DNA from: Delphinella strobiligena
Lineage: Eukaryota > Ascomycota > Dothideomycetes > Dothideales > Dothioraceae
DNA: 64,000 nt
Reading direction: 5' to 3'
NCBI GenBank assembly: GCA_009982845.1
Contig: JAADKB010000007.1
Coordinates: forward strand, 1,984,001-2,048,000
The notes beneath the pieces were generated by a model. That model was not told the DNA's origin, made no database searches, and saw nothing but the letters and a program-made list of their open reading frames with translations. The position numbers were made by a program, and so were the translations under genes. Positions 21,684 through 33,847 of this stretch are shown here, one piece after another. Numbering within the stretch: the stretch's first letter is position 1; every line of letters begins with the position of its first letter.

Positions 21684-22697
21684 GGCCTCGATTTTGGCTG
21701 GAGCTCGTTGTGATGGGGTCATGTTGTTGCTGTATCATGATGGGGGAGTAAACATGGTGGTGATTGTATGTCGTCGCGATTGGCTGGCCTGATGTCGAGA
21801 ATGGGTGGCTTGTAAAAGTGGTTCATGCGCTCGTGCATCCTACCAAAGCAAATATTGACTATCAAGGACATCAATACAATGGCAATTCATGACAAAACCT
21901 GTGCCCGTCAGATATATCCCCGCAAGAACGACTAAACCTTGATATAGACGAAACTCCTGATTCAGGATGTCATGATGGTGATCACGTTAGCACTACGGTT
22001 TCCCGTTCTGTGAAGAACAAGCAGAGCGTCTATCTTTTCTCGTGTTGCTTACGCGTAGGAACCAGGCGTGAAGAGCCAAGTTTGGGGACATTTGGGTATT
22101 GTATGAAAAACAGTATGCAGAGGCTAGTCTACCGAGACGATTCGATGTTATTAGTGAATGATGTCCTTGGGTTGTTCTGGTATCGAGGAAACGAGATGAG
22201 TGTGCTTGGTGTGACGTTGACGATGCACAGACTGCCTTCCATTGTTACTTCAGCTGCAAACCACTTGAGATCCTAGGTACTGGCAATATTACCAAGCAGC
22301 GCACTACAAGTATTACAAAGCGCGCAATGCTTTTCGGTGCTTTAAGCTGAAATGTCCGAATAAAGTGAGGTGTGGAGAGGTGGGTGATATGCGCCGCTTG
22401 GTTGTGATGAAGGTTGGTGCAATTGCGAAATGGGCCAGCATGATATCCGTGGTCTCATCGGTCTTCCAAGGTAGACTAGGTGTCGTGTATCGGAATGGAT
22501 GGCAATGAGTATTCCCAAGTCTTGAGAAGCGAGGAATGAAGACAAAGGGAGAATACGATACGTCTTGCCGAGGATACCACCATAGAGTGGATCTTGTTCT
22601 ATCGGCATTACATTCAGCAACGAACGTCTGTCTTGTTCTTGCGAACCCACTGGAAATGATTGAATATTACTCTAAGAGATGTCCACCTCATGAATCA
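21684..22697. other. Intergenic, no gene recognised
   Basis: About 1 kb between a plus-strand and a minus-strand gene (convergent ends). The short frames at 22010-22276 and 22342-22650 have no recognisable content and no supporting splice structure. Confidence 0.4.
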
Positions 22698-24815
22698 TCA
22701 GACCCTTTCCTCAGGTCGTACAGGCTGCCCGCCAACATCAAGGCTTTCCACACTTGCTCCGAACCCCAGTTTCCCGGTCTTACCAACCCCTCCCTCCGTC
22801 TCCTTCAACTCCCAACTACCAACTCTTTCTCTGAAGATCTTGTCGTGTCCCGCTTCTTCGTCCTTTATGCTTGGCGTCCGGTCAATGGTGGCTCCAAAGA
22901 CGGCTCCGTTCTTGTTCTCCACAAGATCGGGATCGCTGCGCAACTTCTTGCTCCCCTTGAAGCCGCCAAAAGCACCGTCACCATCGGTACTACCACCTCG
23001 TGCAGCTCTTACAACTCTGTGGATTCTCAATCCTCCGGCTAGTGCAAGCAATATCATCATAACCGCAATGACAGCCAAGGCGACAACAGCGCCTACAAGA
23101 CCTGCGAGGACAGGCCTCAACCCCTGTCTCGAGGCAGCATCATCGGTAGCGCTAAAGTCGGGAAACCCATCAGAGCTGTTCCAAGCAGCGCAAAAAGCTG
23201 CTTCAGAACCACACATTTGACTAGAGATGAATCAGCAATCGATCATTCAAGACCCAGAGACAGTCAACGACAGGGAAGTATCACTCACCACCAGTCACCA
23301 GGACCAGCAACAGCAATCCCGGACATCAAAGCGACAAAATCCAACCATTGAATATCAGTCTCGCTAGGATCTCTCCCGAAAATGGGATAAGCCTGTAAAC
23401 CAGCCAACCCACTACCCTCGGACGTCTCAAATGTACTCTGATCAGTCCCATTTCGAAAAAGAAACCTAACCCACAACTCATCCTGATCCGGAAAGCCATC
23501 GCTGACCATATCCTCGTCATCGGTATCGGAAAACAACTCGAACCCCATGACACTTCCAAATCCTGGCATACCCTTGAAATTCGCATACTGAGCAGCGGCC
23601 CCAGTGGCAAGTCCCACGAGCGCGAAGAAGCTCGAGAAAGCCTCAAATTCGCCTACCAAGAGATTTACCTTGCCCTCCTCGCCCTCGGATGAGATGTGTG
23701 CGACGAACACATCCAGGACTTTGGCCGCCAATGTAGCTCCCGCGATAGTGCTGATGCTCCCACTACTTGCCACTTCAAACGAAGCATTGTTATAAGTATT
23801 CTTAGCGGAGACATTCCCTAGTAGCGAGGATTGCTGACTATCCGCCAGCCAGCGCAAGCGGGCGAGATCGGCATAATTGACTTGTTCTGTTCCTGAATTG
23901 ATAGCCTGATAAATGGACATGTTGTGTTGATATTGATGAGCCATGTAATCGTAAACATCATATGCGTGTGCGTAGTCCCACTCATAAGTGGGAAAGATGT
24001 CTGTCAGAAAAGCATCACCGACGTCCATGTAAAAAGATAAGGTGTCCATTTCCGTCAAGGAAAAGGCCAGGGTGTTGGATATGGTTGAGACGGAGGCGGT
24101 GTACGCGGGACAGTTTTGGAGCGGGGATGTGTAGATTGAGGAGTCCGAGTCTGACGGGGTTGTCCGCAGCAGTGGATACTGGTATCCGGAAAGGGGGGCT
24201 TGAATCTATATGTAATGATGAGATCAAGGGCCTCTAATGCAAAAGCAAAAAAGACAAGGCCAAAGACAAAGGAATACTGGAAGTGTAGGCCCCCCTCAAT
24301 CCGAGAAGGGCTTCGTTCCAGAGCAAATACCAAAAGTAGTATGAGCAAAAAAGACTCACATAACTCCCATTCCCCAGTACCCCCTCCTCTTCCGACACCC
24401 CATCGCTTTGACCCAGCCCAGGATAAAAGCCCTGCAGGAAAGCCATTGCACTCGCGACACCCCGCTGCTCCTCAGCAGACTGCACCAAAACCTGGCCTTG
24501 GTCCAAAACATGAACATTCAATCCAGAGATTGGTGCCACGTTCAGTCCAGAAGTGGTATTGGTTGATGGAGACAGGGCACCAGTGATATAGCGTTGGCGG
24601 AAGAACTGGCCGACTGAAAAAGCTTGTTGGGCGCCGAGGGGAGTAAGAGTTGCAGGAGCGAGGGAAGGTGGATTCAAGGGAGTGCGGTCTGCGGTGCGGA
24701 GGTATAGGAGAGAAGAGTGGACAGTGTAGGCTGCTGATACGAGAGGCGTTGACGAGAAGAGAGTTATTGGAAGGTACAGAAGAGTGAGAGAAGTGAAAGA
24801 TTGCATGAGTGGCAT
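22698..24815 (-). CDS. Histidine-phosphatase-fold membrane protein lacking the catalytic histidines
   Basis: The model is complement(22698..23220, 23289..24205, 24360..24815), 631 residues; frames join at all three junctions. A signal peptide (about 1-28, ending PLVSA) is followed by a clade-2 histidine phosphatase (phytase/acid phosphatase) fold: LRTADRTPLNPP, LTPLGAQQAFSVGQFFRQRY, VLVQSAEEQRGVASAMAFLQGFYPG. The usual catalytic RHGxRxP reads LRTADRTP, and the later HD reads LLVGEFEAFSSFF, so both catalytic histidines are absent. One transmembrane span (about 495-520, VLAGLVGAVVALAVIAVMMI) and a cytosolic tail follow. Topology suggests a type I surface or vacuolar membrane protein. I infer a non-catalytic, sensing or binding role. 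The first intron, 154 bases, is long for this window; the frame on both sides supports it. Confidence 0.75.
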
Positions 24816-25731
24816 TGTGGAGGGGCACAGGCGATTTGATCTAGTAGAGGTTGGTGAACAAGAGGCTGCAATGTCAGGATGTCTTTTTGCAAAGTGAGCA
24901 AGGACACAAGGCTCAAAAGAAACAGCGGAAGGCAGCTTGAAGCTATGTGACAGGGTCCTTTGGAGCTAAAAGCAAAACCACTCAGCCAAATGTAGACAGT
25001 AGGAAGAAACGGTATGAAACATAGAAAGCCGATGCAGCATGGATTAGCATAGACTTATCTCTCGCTACAAATCGTCACATCATTGTTGTACACGTGAACA
25101 CTTCACCTGTAGCTTATCAAGACAGATGTAATTCGTGCGCGTGATGACAGTGGATGGAGAGCAAGACGAGTTAGGCAAAGTCAAAGATTGTTGCGGAGCT
25201 TGCGGAGCTTGCGGAGCTTGCGGAGCTTGCGGAGCTTGCGGATGGCTTCATGATTGGAGGTGATTGGGTTACAGAGGTACAGAGGAACGGCCGGGACGTT
25301 TATTATGCGGAGGGATGTCGAGTCATGCGGAGACGGCCGTAGCTGCTTATCGGGACAGCCTTGAGCCAAAATCGAGGGCGACACATTCGAGGGGCAGCAA
25401 AGCTGGGTGCTCTATTCAAGCAGAGTCAATCACAAAGCAAATGTAATGAAAATAAAACTACATAATACATTACGAAGATGTAGGGCAATGATGAGATTAA
25501 GCCATCTTCAATTAGCCGTCGTAAAAAGGCGATCCCTATAGTGCTACACGTCGGAAGCAAGCGCGTCAAGCAGCAGTGAGCCGAGCAGCGCAGCCAATAT
25601 GGGGGTTTGTGGATATAAACCATTCGATGCGACTCCGCTTCATCCATGACCAGATATTGCATAAGAAATAACTCCAGACCCAATTTCTCAATAACGCGAG
25701 AACAACATGCTCATTCTGGATCTTGAGCTTT
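24816..25731. other. Intergenic upstream of the phosphatase-fold gene and downstream of acl1
   Basis: It holds the promoter of the minus-strand phosphatase-fold gene (left part) and the 3' flank of acl1 (right part). Apart from the 9-base tandem repeat at 25191-25235 nothing is recognised. Confidence 0.4.
25191..25235. repeat. 9-base tandem repeat TTGCGGAGC x5
   Basis: Five perfect copies of TTGCGGAGC followed by a partial sixth. The period is a multiple of three, so a spurious minus-strand frame reads LRK repeats; no gene is supported there. Confidence 0.95.
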
Positions 25732-27900
25732 CTATACGCTGACCTCCACACGACCCTCGTTTCCGGGAGCGCTCTTGGACAGGGAGGGAAGGAGGTAGGT
25801 GATGTCGTCCCAGGGGTGGCCTTTGTGCAACAGTCAGTATTGAGTGATATATTAATGTCATGACAAAACTTACGGTAAAGACCGGTGCGCAGTCTCTTCT
25901 GGTCGAGGAAGTGGGCAATGAGACCAATGGAGCGACCGAGAACGAACAGACCGTTGAGGACACCCATCTTGAGGTAGTCCTCAGCCTCCTCGGGTGAGAA
26001 AGCACCACAGTTGCGCATAAGATCAACAAAGGCAACGGCAACAGCACCGTCAACGTTGAGGATAAGGTTGTCCTTCTTGGAGGTGGTGACGGTCTCGACG
26101 GCAATGGCGTAGTCGAGGAGAGGAGTCTTGGGGAAGTTTGCGTGGACAAACTCCTTGACAAGCGAGACGCGGAGATCGGGGTTGTTGCGAGACTTGACAC
26201 GGTGACCAATACCGGGAATGAGCTTGTTCTCCTTGCGCATAGTGTCAACGAAGTCACGGGGAGAAAGACCCTTGTCGTAGGCCTTGGTGAACTCCTCAGC
26301 GGCACCGTCAAGGGCACCACCGAAACGAGAACCGATGGTCAAGAGACCGGCAACAAGCGAGGAAATAAGATCCTTGCCGGCACGAGTGGTGATGATGGTG
26401 TTCATGGCACCAGACACGGCAGGACCGTGGTCGGCAGTAAGCATGAGAACCATCTCGAGGAACTTGCTGGCAAAGTCGGGCAGTCTGCGGCGGAACCACA
26501 GAAGAGACATGACACCACCGATACCGATGTTCTCCTTGAAGACCTCGGAGATTGGCATACCGGCGTAAAGAAGCTCCTGACCACGGTCGTCGGAGATGGT
26601 GGAGATGAAGGCGGCAGGCTTACGGATAAGACCGAGCTCCTGGGCCCAAGAGTAGTCAATGGGGATCTTGGGGACAGCGGGCTCGGGCTGGGGGGTGATG
26701 GTGCCATCGGCGACAAGCTTCTGGTACACTTCACCAAGAACAGCGGGGAGGTCCTCGAAGGTGTCGGGAACGTGGAAACCAGCCTCCTTCATGGCGGCGT
26801 TCTTGGTAGAGGCAGTCTCGAGTTGAGAGTTGGCCATGGAACCGGCGTGACCGAATTGAACCTCGGTCTTGAGCATGCTGGCCACGGTACCAATGGCCCA
26901 AGCGACGATGGGCTTGGTGATGCGGCCCTCCTTGACAGCCTCAATGACACGGTACTCCTCGACACCACCGACCTCTCCAAGAAGAAGGAGGATCTTGATG
27001 TTGGGGTCGTCCTGGTACCGCAGCATGTGGTCGATGAAGGTGGTACCGGGGTATCTGTCACCACCAATGGCAATACCCTCGGCCACACCGTTGGTCATTT
27101 GCTCAACAATGTTGTTGAGCTCGTTGGACATACCACCCGACTTGGATACGTATCCGACGGAACCGGGGCGATAGAGCTTGGAAGCAACAATGTTGTCCAT
27201 CATACCACCAGTGTTTCCAATCTTGAATTGACCGGGCTTGATGCCACCGACCGTAGCAGGGCCGATGATGGTGACGCCCTTCTTCTCGGCCACGTGGAGG
27301 ATCTCACGGGCGCGCTGTGCAAGAAAAGGTCAGTCAACCGAATCAACAGCTTTACTCATTATACTGCTGTCTTGACTTACTCTCTCGGGCACACCCTCGG
27401 CGATGATGGCAATCGTCTTGATTTGAGGGAACTCCATGAGCTCCATGGTCGAAGAGTAGACGGATCTAGACGAAGCAAAGTTGACGACGGTGTCGACGTC
27501 CGAGTGCTTGGCCATGGCCTTCTCACTGGATTGGTAGACAGGGAGGAGAGTCTCGCTGGTGCCCCAGTACCTGCTGTGTGTGAGTGATTGTCCTGTCTTG
27601 TCCATTGACTTGTCCCAAGCTCTTTAAAGATACTCACATCTTGCTGACGAATTGACCGCCGAAAGTGTAGATGATACCGGCGACCGAAGGAGTCTTGCGC
27701 TTGCAGATGTAGTCAAAGTCGAGCATACCCTGCACCGCCTTGGCTTGCAGACCGTACACGAAACATCTCGTCTTGGGGTGGAAGAGTGTGTGCTGTGGGG
27801 TGGGGCTCAATGCTCTGCTGGGGGCAGAGAAACGAGCAATGTTGTCGTTGGGCTGAGGCACGGGGGTGCTGCCGTTGACAGAGGTGCCGTTGGTAGACAT
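25732..27900 (-). CDS. acl1: ATP-citrate lyase subunit 1 (CoA-ligase/citryl-CoA lyase part)
   Basis: Together with acl2 it forms cytosolic ATP-citrate lyase: citrate + ATP + CoA gives acetyl-CoA, oxaloacetate, ADP and phosphate. This is the main acetyl-CoA supply for lipids, polyketides and acetylation. The model is complement(25732..25820, 25874..27314, 27381..27570, 27638..27900), 660 residues, the usual size. It corresponds to the C-terminal half of the animal enzyme: succinyl-CoA-synthetase alpha-like region (IIGPATVGGIKPGQFKIGNTGG), the phosphorylated histidine in VQFGHAG (about residue 305), and a citrate-synthase-like domain (PGIGHRVKSRNNPDLR, DGAVAVAFVDLMRNCG). All junctions join in frame, e.g. 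GVPER|RAREIL and LY(R)HPWDDITYLLP. An in-frame ATG at 27921 is an alternative start. It is divergent from acl2. Confidence 0.96.
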
Positions 27901-29417
27901 GATGGGTGGTGTGGACGACAATCAACTAGAAAATCTGGAGATGAAACAAAAGACGTGGTCAGCAAAAAATCAATTGACGAGGCCTGAGGGTTATGGGGCC
28001 GAATATAGCTGTTCCGCCAGACGAGCTTGGGGGATTTTTCAAGCTGTGGGGGACAGGCTGACAGGAGAATAATGGGCTGACAGTGCAAAAGAGAGAAAGA
28101 GAGAAAGAGCTCAGGTGCGACTTACTATGCAAGGAAGGTGGATATGCAAAACGAAGAGAAGGATGAGGACGTGTAAAGAGAGGTGATGATAATAGAGAGA
28201 TGTCGAGGATGAGAGTAGCAAGGCTGGTTGGCACCTAACAATAATCTTGATCCTTTGGACGTGTTGACCTTGACGCTTCAACAAAAGTCCGATGCAGCTC
28301 CCAAGCGTAGCGTTTACCTTAGCTTCGGACCGCGCTAACCATTTTGTACTCACACCGATCAGCCCGACTCGCCCGAATTTGCAGGGCTCCGAGGGCTCCA
28401 AGGGCTTCTGCCTCGGTCTTGACAGCTTGCAACCCTCATCAAACCCATGAAGGCGTCTCACGCCGGTCTCGGCTCCTCATTTACCTACTACTAGTAATAA
28501 TAATACTAAAATCGTACCATCATTCATTATCATCATGCCACTGCGGGAATATTCTTGTCGAGTCGTTGTCGCTGTGAATGCTGACACTCACCTTGATCGA
28601 CATTTCAGGTCCTTGCATACCTAGCAATCTGTAGGAATGCATGATCCAGATTAATCCTGTTGAATCCTATGCAATTGTCAGCAATAAATTATAACATAAG
28701 GATCCCTAGGTTCTGTGCCAGATTGTCGTGCGAGACAGGCCGATCAGGGCCTCAACGAGAACCATCAGCCCCGCTTGCCGCCCTTTGGCTTGCTAGCCGG
28801 GCTAGCGTGCAGGGGGACAAAAGCCAAGCCCTAGCCGTCCTCAATATTCTCCGTCCTCAGCAGCATATTCAGAGCTCACCTGGAATTGCCCAGCAACGCA
28901 TTTGTCCCCATCGTCGTCCTCATCAAATCCGCTGCCGTTTGACTTTTGTTGTTGTTTCCAGCTCTTCTCCTTGTTTCAATCCATCAATCCATCTTTTCGG
29001 ACTTTTTGCATAGTCTAATCTTTTTCCATCAGCCGCAGCCGCAGGTAAGCTCCAGCTCCCAATTCCCGCAACTCCGACAATCCAAATTTGGATCAAGCTG
29101 CAATTCGCACACAAGTCATTGTGCCGGACCGTGGCCTTTCGGACTTGTTAGGCGCTTATAGCTTGTCCTGCCAATAATCTTCGCACACTGTCCCTGCACC
29201 ATCCCGAATCCCAACTGTTGTCGAGCCCGAAGACTTTTGAAGACATCCGAACTGGAGCTATCCTCAGCAATCCAGCCTCACTCAACATCTGTCTTTCCTG
29301 TCTCATCACTTGCCTCTGTCTCGTCTTGACATTCTTTGCACCTCATACTTGTTGTCGTTGTAATCCCAAGCTCTTTCTCACTCAATTCTTTCCAGACCTT
29401 AATACACATCTTCAATC
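27901..29417. promoter_or_regulatory. Shared divergent control region acl1/acl2
   Basis: About 1.5 kb separates the head-to-head subunit genes, an arrangement conserved in Pezizomycotina that allows equal expression. CT-rich tracts near each start suggest two promoters. A GTAAGC after CAGCCGCAG at about 29045 could be the donor of a 5' UTR intron of acl2; transcripts are needed to tell. No coding content is recognised. Confidence 0.55.
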
Positions 29418-31403
29418 ATGTCCGCCAAGTCCATCCTCGAGGCCGACGGCAAGGCCATCCTCAACTACCACCTTACTCGCGCTCCCGTCATCAAGCCAAC
29501 TCCTCTGCCTGCATCAGCAACTCACAACGCTCCTCCCAAGCTTGCATCTCTGCATTTCCCAGAAGATGCTGCTGTTATGGATGTGCTCAACCAGGCCGAG
29601 GTTACCTACCCATGGCTCCTTGTTGATGGTTCCAAGTTTGTTGCAAAGCCCGATCAACTCATCAAGAGGCGAGGCAAGAGTGGTCTTCTCGCTCTGAACA
29701 AGACCTGGCCTGAGGCCAAGGCATGGATCGCTGAGAGAGCCGGCAAGGCCCAGAAGGTCGAGCACGTCGAGGGTGTGTTGAGACAGTTCCTTGTCGAGCC
29801 ATTCGTGCCTCACTCTCAGGACTGCGAATACTACATCAACATCATGTCCGTCCGTGAGGTGAGTAACCTATCTTGTTATTCCTGTTTTGTTGTTCTGTTG
29901 TTTATGCAAGTAATAATGATGCTTGCTCAATCCATGGTCATCAGCCTTCGAATCATGAGTGTTCTGCGGTGTACGTGTTTTGAAAAAGAGAAGGGAGGAA
30001 ATTGCAGGGAAAATCGTTGGTGCTCCTTTCATGTGAAAGTCACGTTGGGCTGGCTTGGGCGACTTTCCCCCGGCTATTCTTCCGGATCAAGGGAGGAAAA
30101 GTCGGGTCCACATCAAACAAGCACGCACCCACCCACCCACCGTCCATCGGGGCAATGGCTAAGGTCATCGTTATCGATGGTCTAATGTGGGACCTGCATT
30201 AGATCGATGGCCCTGTTATGTCTGCTGCGGATCTATCCGCTGTTTCACGCTTTTGCATTACCATTGTCGTCGCTTTAATCGCCTATACCAATCTTGGCAC
30301 CATCTCGCTGACATCTTCTCTTTATAGGGCGACTGGATCCTCTTCACCCACGAGGGTGGTGTCGATGTTGGCAATGTCGATGAGAAGGCTGAGAAGCTCC
30401 TCATCCCCGTCGACCTTCTAGAGTATCCCTCCAACGAGGTCATTGCTCAGACTCTCCTCTCCAAGGTGCCCAAGGGTGTTCACAACGTTCTCGTCGACTT
30501 CATTTCCCGCCTTTACGCCGTCTACGTCGACTGCCAATTCACGTATGTCCTACAGTATTGCATCGCGCCATCATCTTGCTAACAAGTCGCCATAGTTACC
30601 TCGAGATCAACCCTCTCGTTGTCATTCCTAACGCTGACGCCACCTCTGCTGAAGTCCACTTCCTCGACCTTGCTGCAAAGATCGACCAGACTGCCGAGTT
30701 TGAGTGTGGTGTGAAATGGGCCATTGCCCGCTCTGCCACTGCTCTCGGCTTAGCAGCTGCCCCTACTCAGTCAGGCAAGGTCACGGTCGATGCAGGCCCT
30801 CCAATGGAGTTCCCTGCACCTTTCGGTCGTGAGCTTTCCAAGGAGGAGGCTTACATTGCCGATATGGACGCTAAGACTGGTGCTTCCCTCAAGTTGACCA
30901 TTCTCAACTCCAGCGGTCGCGTCTGGACTCTGGTCGCTGGTGGTGGTGCCTCTGTCGTCTACGCTGACGCCATTGCATCTGCTGGTTTCGCCGGCGAGCT
31001 TGCAAACTACGGTGAATACTCTGGCGCACCCACCGAGACTCAGACTTTCCACTACGCACGCACTGTCCTCGACCTTATGCTTAGGGCACCACAGCACCCC
31101 GAGGGCAAGGTCCTCTTCATCGGTGGTGGTATTGCCAACTTCACCAACGTTGCCTCCACATTCAAGGGTGTCATCCGCGCCCTCCGTGAGGTTGCTCCTC
31201 TCCTTATCGAGCACAAGGTCGCCATCTGGGTCCGTCGTGCTGGCCCCAACTACCAAGAAGGTCTCAAGAACATCAAGGCCGTCGCCGTTGAGCTTGGTCT
31301 TAACATGAAGGTCTTTGGCCCCGAGATGCACGTCTCTGGTATTGTGCCTCTCGCTCTCGTCCCTGGCAAGTACCACGCTGGCATCACAGAGTTCAGCGGT
31401 TAG
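29418..31403 (+). CDS. acl2: ATP-citrate lyase subunit 2 (ATP-grasp/citrate-binding part)
   Basis: The N-terminal-half partner of acl1. The model is join(29418..29858, 30328..30542, 30596..31403), 487 residues. It begins MSAKSILEADGKAILNYHL and has the ATP-grasp region (LLVDGSKFVAKPDQLIKRRGKSGLLALN; YLEINPLVV with the metal-binding Glu/Asn), followed by the citrate-binding domain (FGRELSKEEAYIADMDAKTGASLKLTILN, GKVLFIGGGIANFTNVA, WVRRAGPNYQEGLKN). Junctions are phase-consistent: SVRE|GDWILFTHEGGVD and CQF(T)YLEINPL. The first intron is 469 bases (GTGAGT...TTTATAG), many times the 50-60 bases usual here. The second, 53 bases, is ordinary. Confidence 0.96.
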
Positions 31404-32302
31404 AGTGTTTTCTTTTTTGGTCAAGATGATTTCTCAATCGCCCTTTGGTTGGCGATTAGAAGAAAATTAACATTGGGATGAAACCATACGGGCATGTTGC
31501 TACGGCTCATGGCGTTTACTTGCTTGCTTCTTCGCGGGTGTTTTATCTGGAGCTGCATGCAAATGTTCTCATCGATGGTGTAGGTGCAGGAACTGTGTCA
31601 CAGTGGCATTAGAAACGGAAATTATAATTTGCATTCATGCATCCATCAATGTTGACTTGGCAATTATTCGTGCTGTGACATGTCAAGAGATGATCCTTGT
31701 AGTATGCACGCATACACTAGATCGAGTCGAGTCAAGTCGAGTCGAGCCTGCCAGCTCATCATGTAGACCAGACCACTAAGTGGCAAGAGAAGAACAAAGC
31801 GTCATAGCAAGGCATATCGATTCGCCAACCTAGCCATTGCTTGTGCCGTGACAAGTCAGGAGATGATCCTTGTAGTATGCACGCATACACGCATACACTA
31901 TGTCGAGTCAAGTCGAGTCGAGTCTGCCAGCTCGTCACGTAAACTAAACCACTGACCGTTAATACAAGAACAAAACATCATAGCAAGACATCGATTCACC
32001 ATCCATGACCCCTGCCATGCTCAAACACAACCAATCAACCATTCCCGCCGCCCTCGTCGAACAAATACTGGGTATCAAACTCATCCCTAGACGCCTCCCA
32101 CAACCATTTCCTCGTCTTCCGTCCTTCAAACCTTCATTATTCATATTCAATTCGATTCAATCCAAAAGACCTCAAGACTTCAATCCAACAGACCTCGAGC
32201 CCCCGGACCTCACCCCGGACCTAGCGTACCTCGAGCCACTGGAGTCAAAGTCCCAGTCCCCGTTTCCTCATCCGCAACGGATTCAACCCTCGCTCTTTCC
32301 GT
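31404..32302. other. Intergenic between convergent acl2 and SDR genes
   Basis: No gene is recognised. It contains the diverged tandem duplication at 31657-32003, then DNA overlapping the 3' end of the SDR gene. Confidence 0.45.
31657..32003. repeat. Diverged tandem duplication, two copies of about 170 bp
   Basis: Copy 1 (about 31657-31830) and copy 2 (about 31831-32003) share GAGATGATCCTTGTAGTATG, GTCGAGTC-rich stretches, TGCCAGCTC and CATAGCAAG...CGATTC in the same order. They differ by short indels (an extra GCATACAC in copy 2) and by many C/T and G/A transitions. Confidence 0.85.
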
Positions 32303-33847
32303 CTACCAGTCATCCAACGTCGGTTCGAGGATGCCGTTCCGCTGTTGCTGACGCTGGTCCCGTGCGTGACGACCATGAGTCGATTGGGAAGGGCGTTTGT
32401 GTAGGGGGTGGGGTGTATTTGGGGAGGGCGAGTAGGGAAAACCGAGGCTGTTGAGGGTGCCCCATAGACTCTCTTCTCCTTCGCTGCTGTGGCCTGCACT
32501 CCCTACACCAGCTCCATCAGCTCCAGCACCTTCATCACCGCGACTGTCATCGCCGTCGCCGTCGTCGCCATTCATTCTCGTCCCATCACGCATCCTCCCC
32601 TCAAGCTCCCCTCCAACCACCCCACCACAATCCACCCTCCACCCCCTCCCCAATTCCGAAACATAAACCTCCAATTCCTCCACATCCCAATTAGCCCAGA
32701 CGTATCTTCCGCGCAGGAAGCGGGCGGGCGGACTGCAGAGCCAGACGGCGAAGTGCGCGGAGAGGGTAGGTGTATCTGTCGGGTTATTTATGGCGCGGAG
32801 AGCTGGGTCGTTTGTGCGGGTTAGGGGCTCGGGGACTAGGTTTGGTTGTGTTAGTTTGTGTCTTTGAGCGGGAGTGAGGAGAGGGAGATGAAGACAGAGA
32901 AGGAAGGTAAAGGGGAGTCAACAAGAAGAAAGATATAGGGGGAAACCTCAGAGGTTGGTTCAGGACTGACCGTTTCCGGGATGATAAGTAGCGACGAAAA
33001 GATCAGGGTTCTCTGCCGCCACGACTTCTAGGAATTTGATCAGGGCTATTTTGGAAGACAGATAGGCTGATTTTCCGGATACGGAGGCGGGTGAGGAGAG
33101 ATGGATTGAGCGGGGGACTGAGGCGATGATGCTGGCTTTTCGGGAGCGTTTCGGGAGGAAATGGTGGATTAGTATGTAGTTTGCTTTGAGATTGAGCTGT
33201 ATTTGTCCAAAAGCTGTTAGCTTGGATAGTGGGAAGAAACGAGTAGAAGAAGAGTTGAACTGAGAAGATGAGTAGAAAGAAGAAATAGCGGTTATACAGA
33301 GATAAGATCAGAGAAATTAAAGGCAGGGGGAAATGATAGAAGCAGAGATCAAAGAAAACACCAGAAGATGCCATACTTCAAAAGCCTTCCACCACTCTTC
33401 AACCCCCTGATCCCCCTCGTCACAATCCCTCTTCCCCACTAACCTCCTCTCATCAGCCTCAGCCTCCGGTATCAAAACCAAAACATCCCACCTCCAATCC
33501 GGTTTCAGGCCTTCCTCAATAGCATCAAGAACATCAACGACCTTACCCTTGTCAGCAACATCTATGTTGAACCATTCCACGTGACACTTTGGATACTGTT
33601 TCACGACCAAATCTCGCGTTGCCTCGAGAGGCTGGGCACGCTGGCCACCGAGCATTATTATTCTATGGGCGTTTGCCGCGGCGAAAGCGAGGATGGTGGC
33701 GCGGCCGATCGTGGTGCCTCCTCCTGTTACGAGAATCGTTTTGTGGCGTTGTGATAGTGCTGGGAGGGAGGGCGAGATGGCTGGGTAGGTGTCTGTGTGC
33801 CAGGTCCGGGTTGGGGATGGATAAGGTGGGTTCGTTGAAGAAGTCAT
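32303..33847 (-). CDS. Short-chain dehydrogenase/reductase (SDR)
   Basis: An NAD(P)-dependent oxidoreductase of unknown substrate. The model is complement(32303..32835, 32971..33196, 33377..33847), 409 residues, starting at the only ATG of the frame (33847, MTSSTNPPYPSP). Cofactor motif TGGGTTIGRAT; NIDVADKGKV; then across the first junction WWKAFE|LNLKANYILIHHF; catalytic SVPRS...SAYLSSKIAL (YxxxK present), then FVATYHPGNV|PEPL; and FLRGRYVWANWDVEEL, typical of a fungal SDR subfamily. Those proteins normally end about 25 residues later. Here the frame continues for more than 100 residues of Gly/Asp-rich sequence (DDGDGDDSRGDEG). Either the tail is real or a missed 3' intron changes the end. 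The 180- and 135-base introns are supported by frame only. Confidence 0.78.

Noticed and set aside
24055..24348. Separate minus-strand gene over the first phosphatase-gene intron
   Set aside because: The frame covers the intron and out-of-frame exon sequence; the spliced model gives a continuous family match instead.
26142..27587. 481-residue plus-strand frame opposite acl1
   Set aside because: It is the antisense of an intact, highly conserved gene. The frame stays open because of the third-position bias of acl1, and the peptide matches no family pattern.
30771..31424. 217-residue minus-strand frame opposite acl2
   Set aside because: Antisense shadow of the third acl2 exon, with no splice structure or family match.
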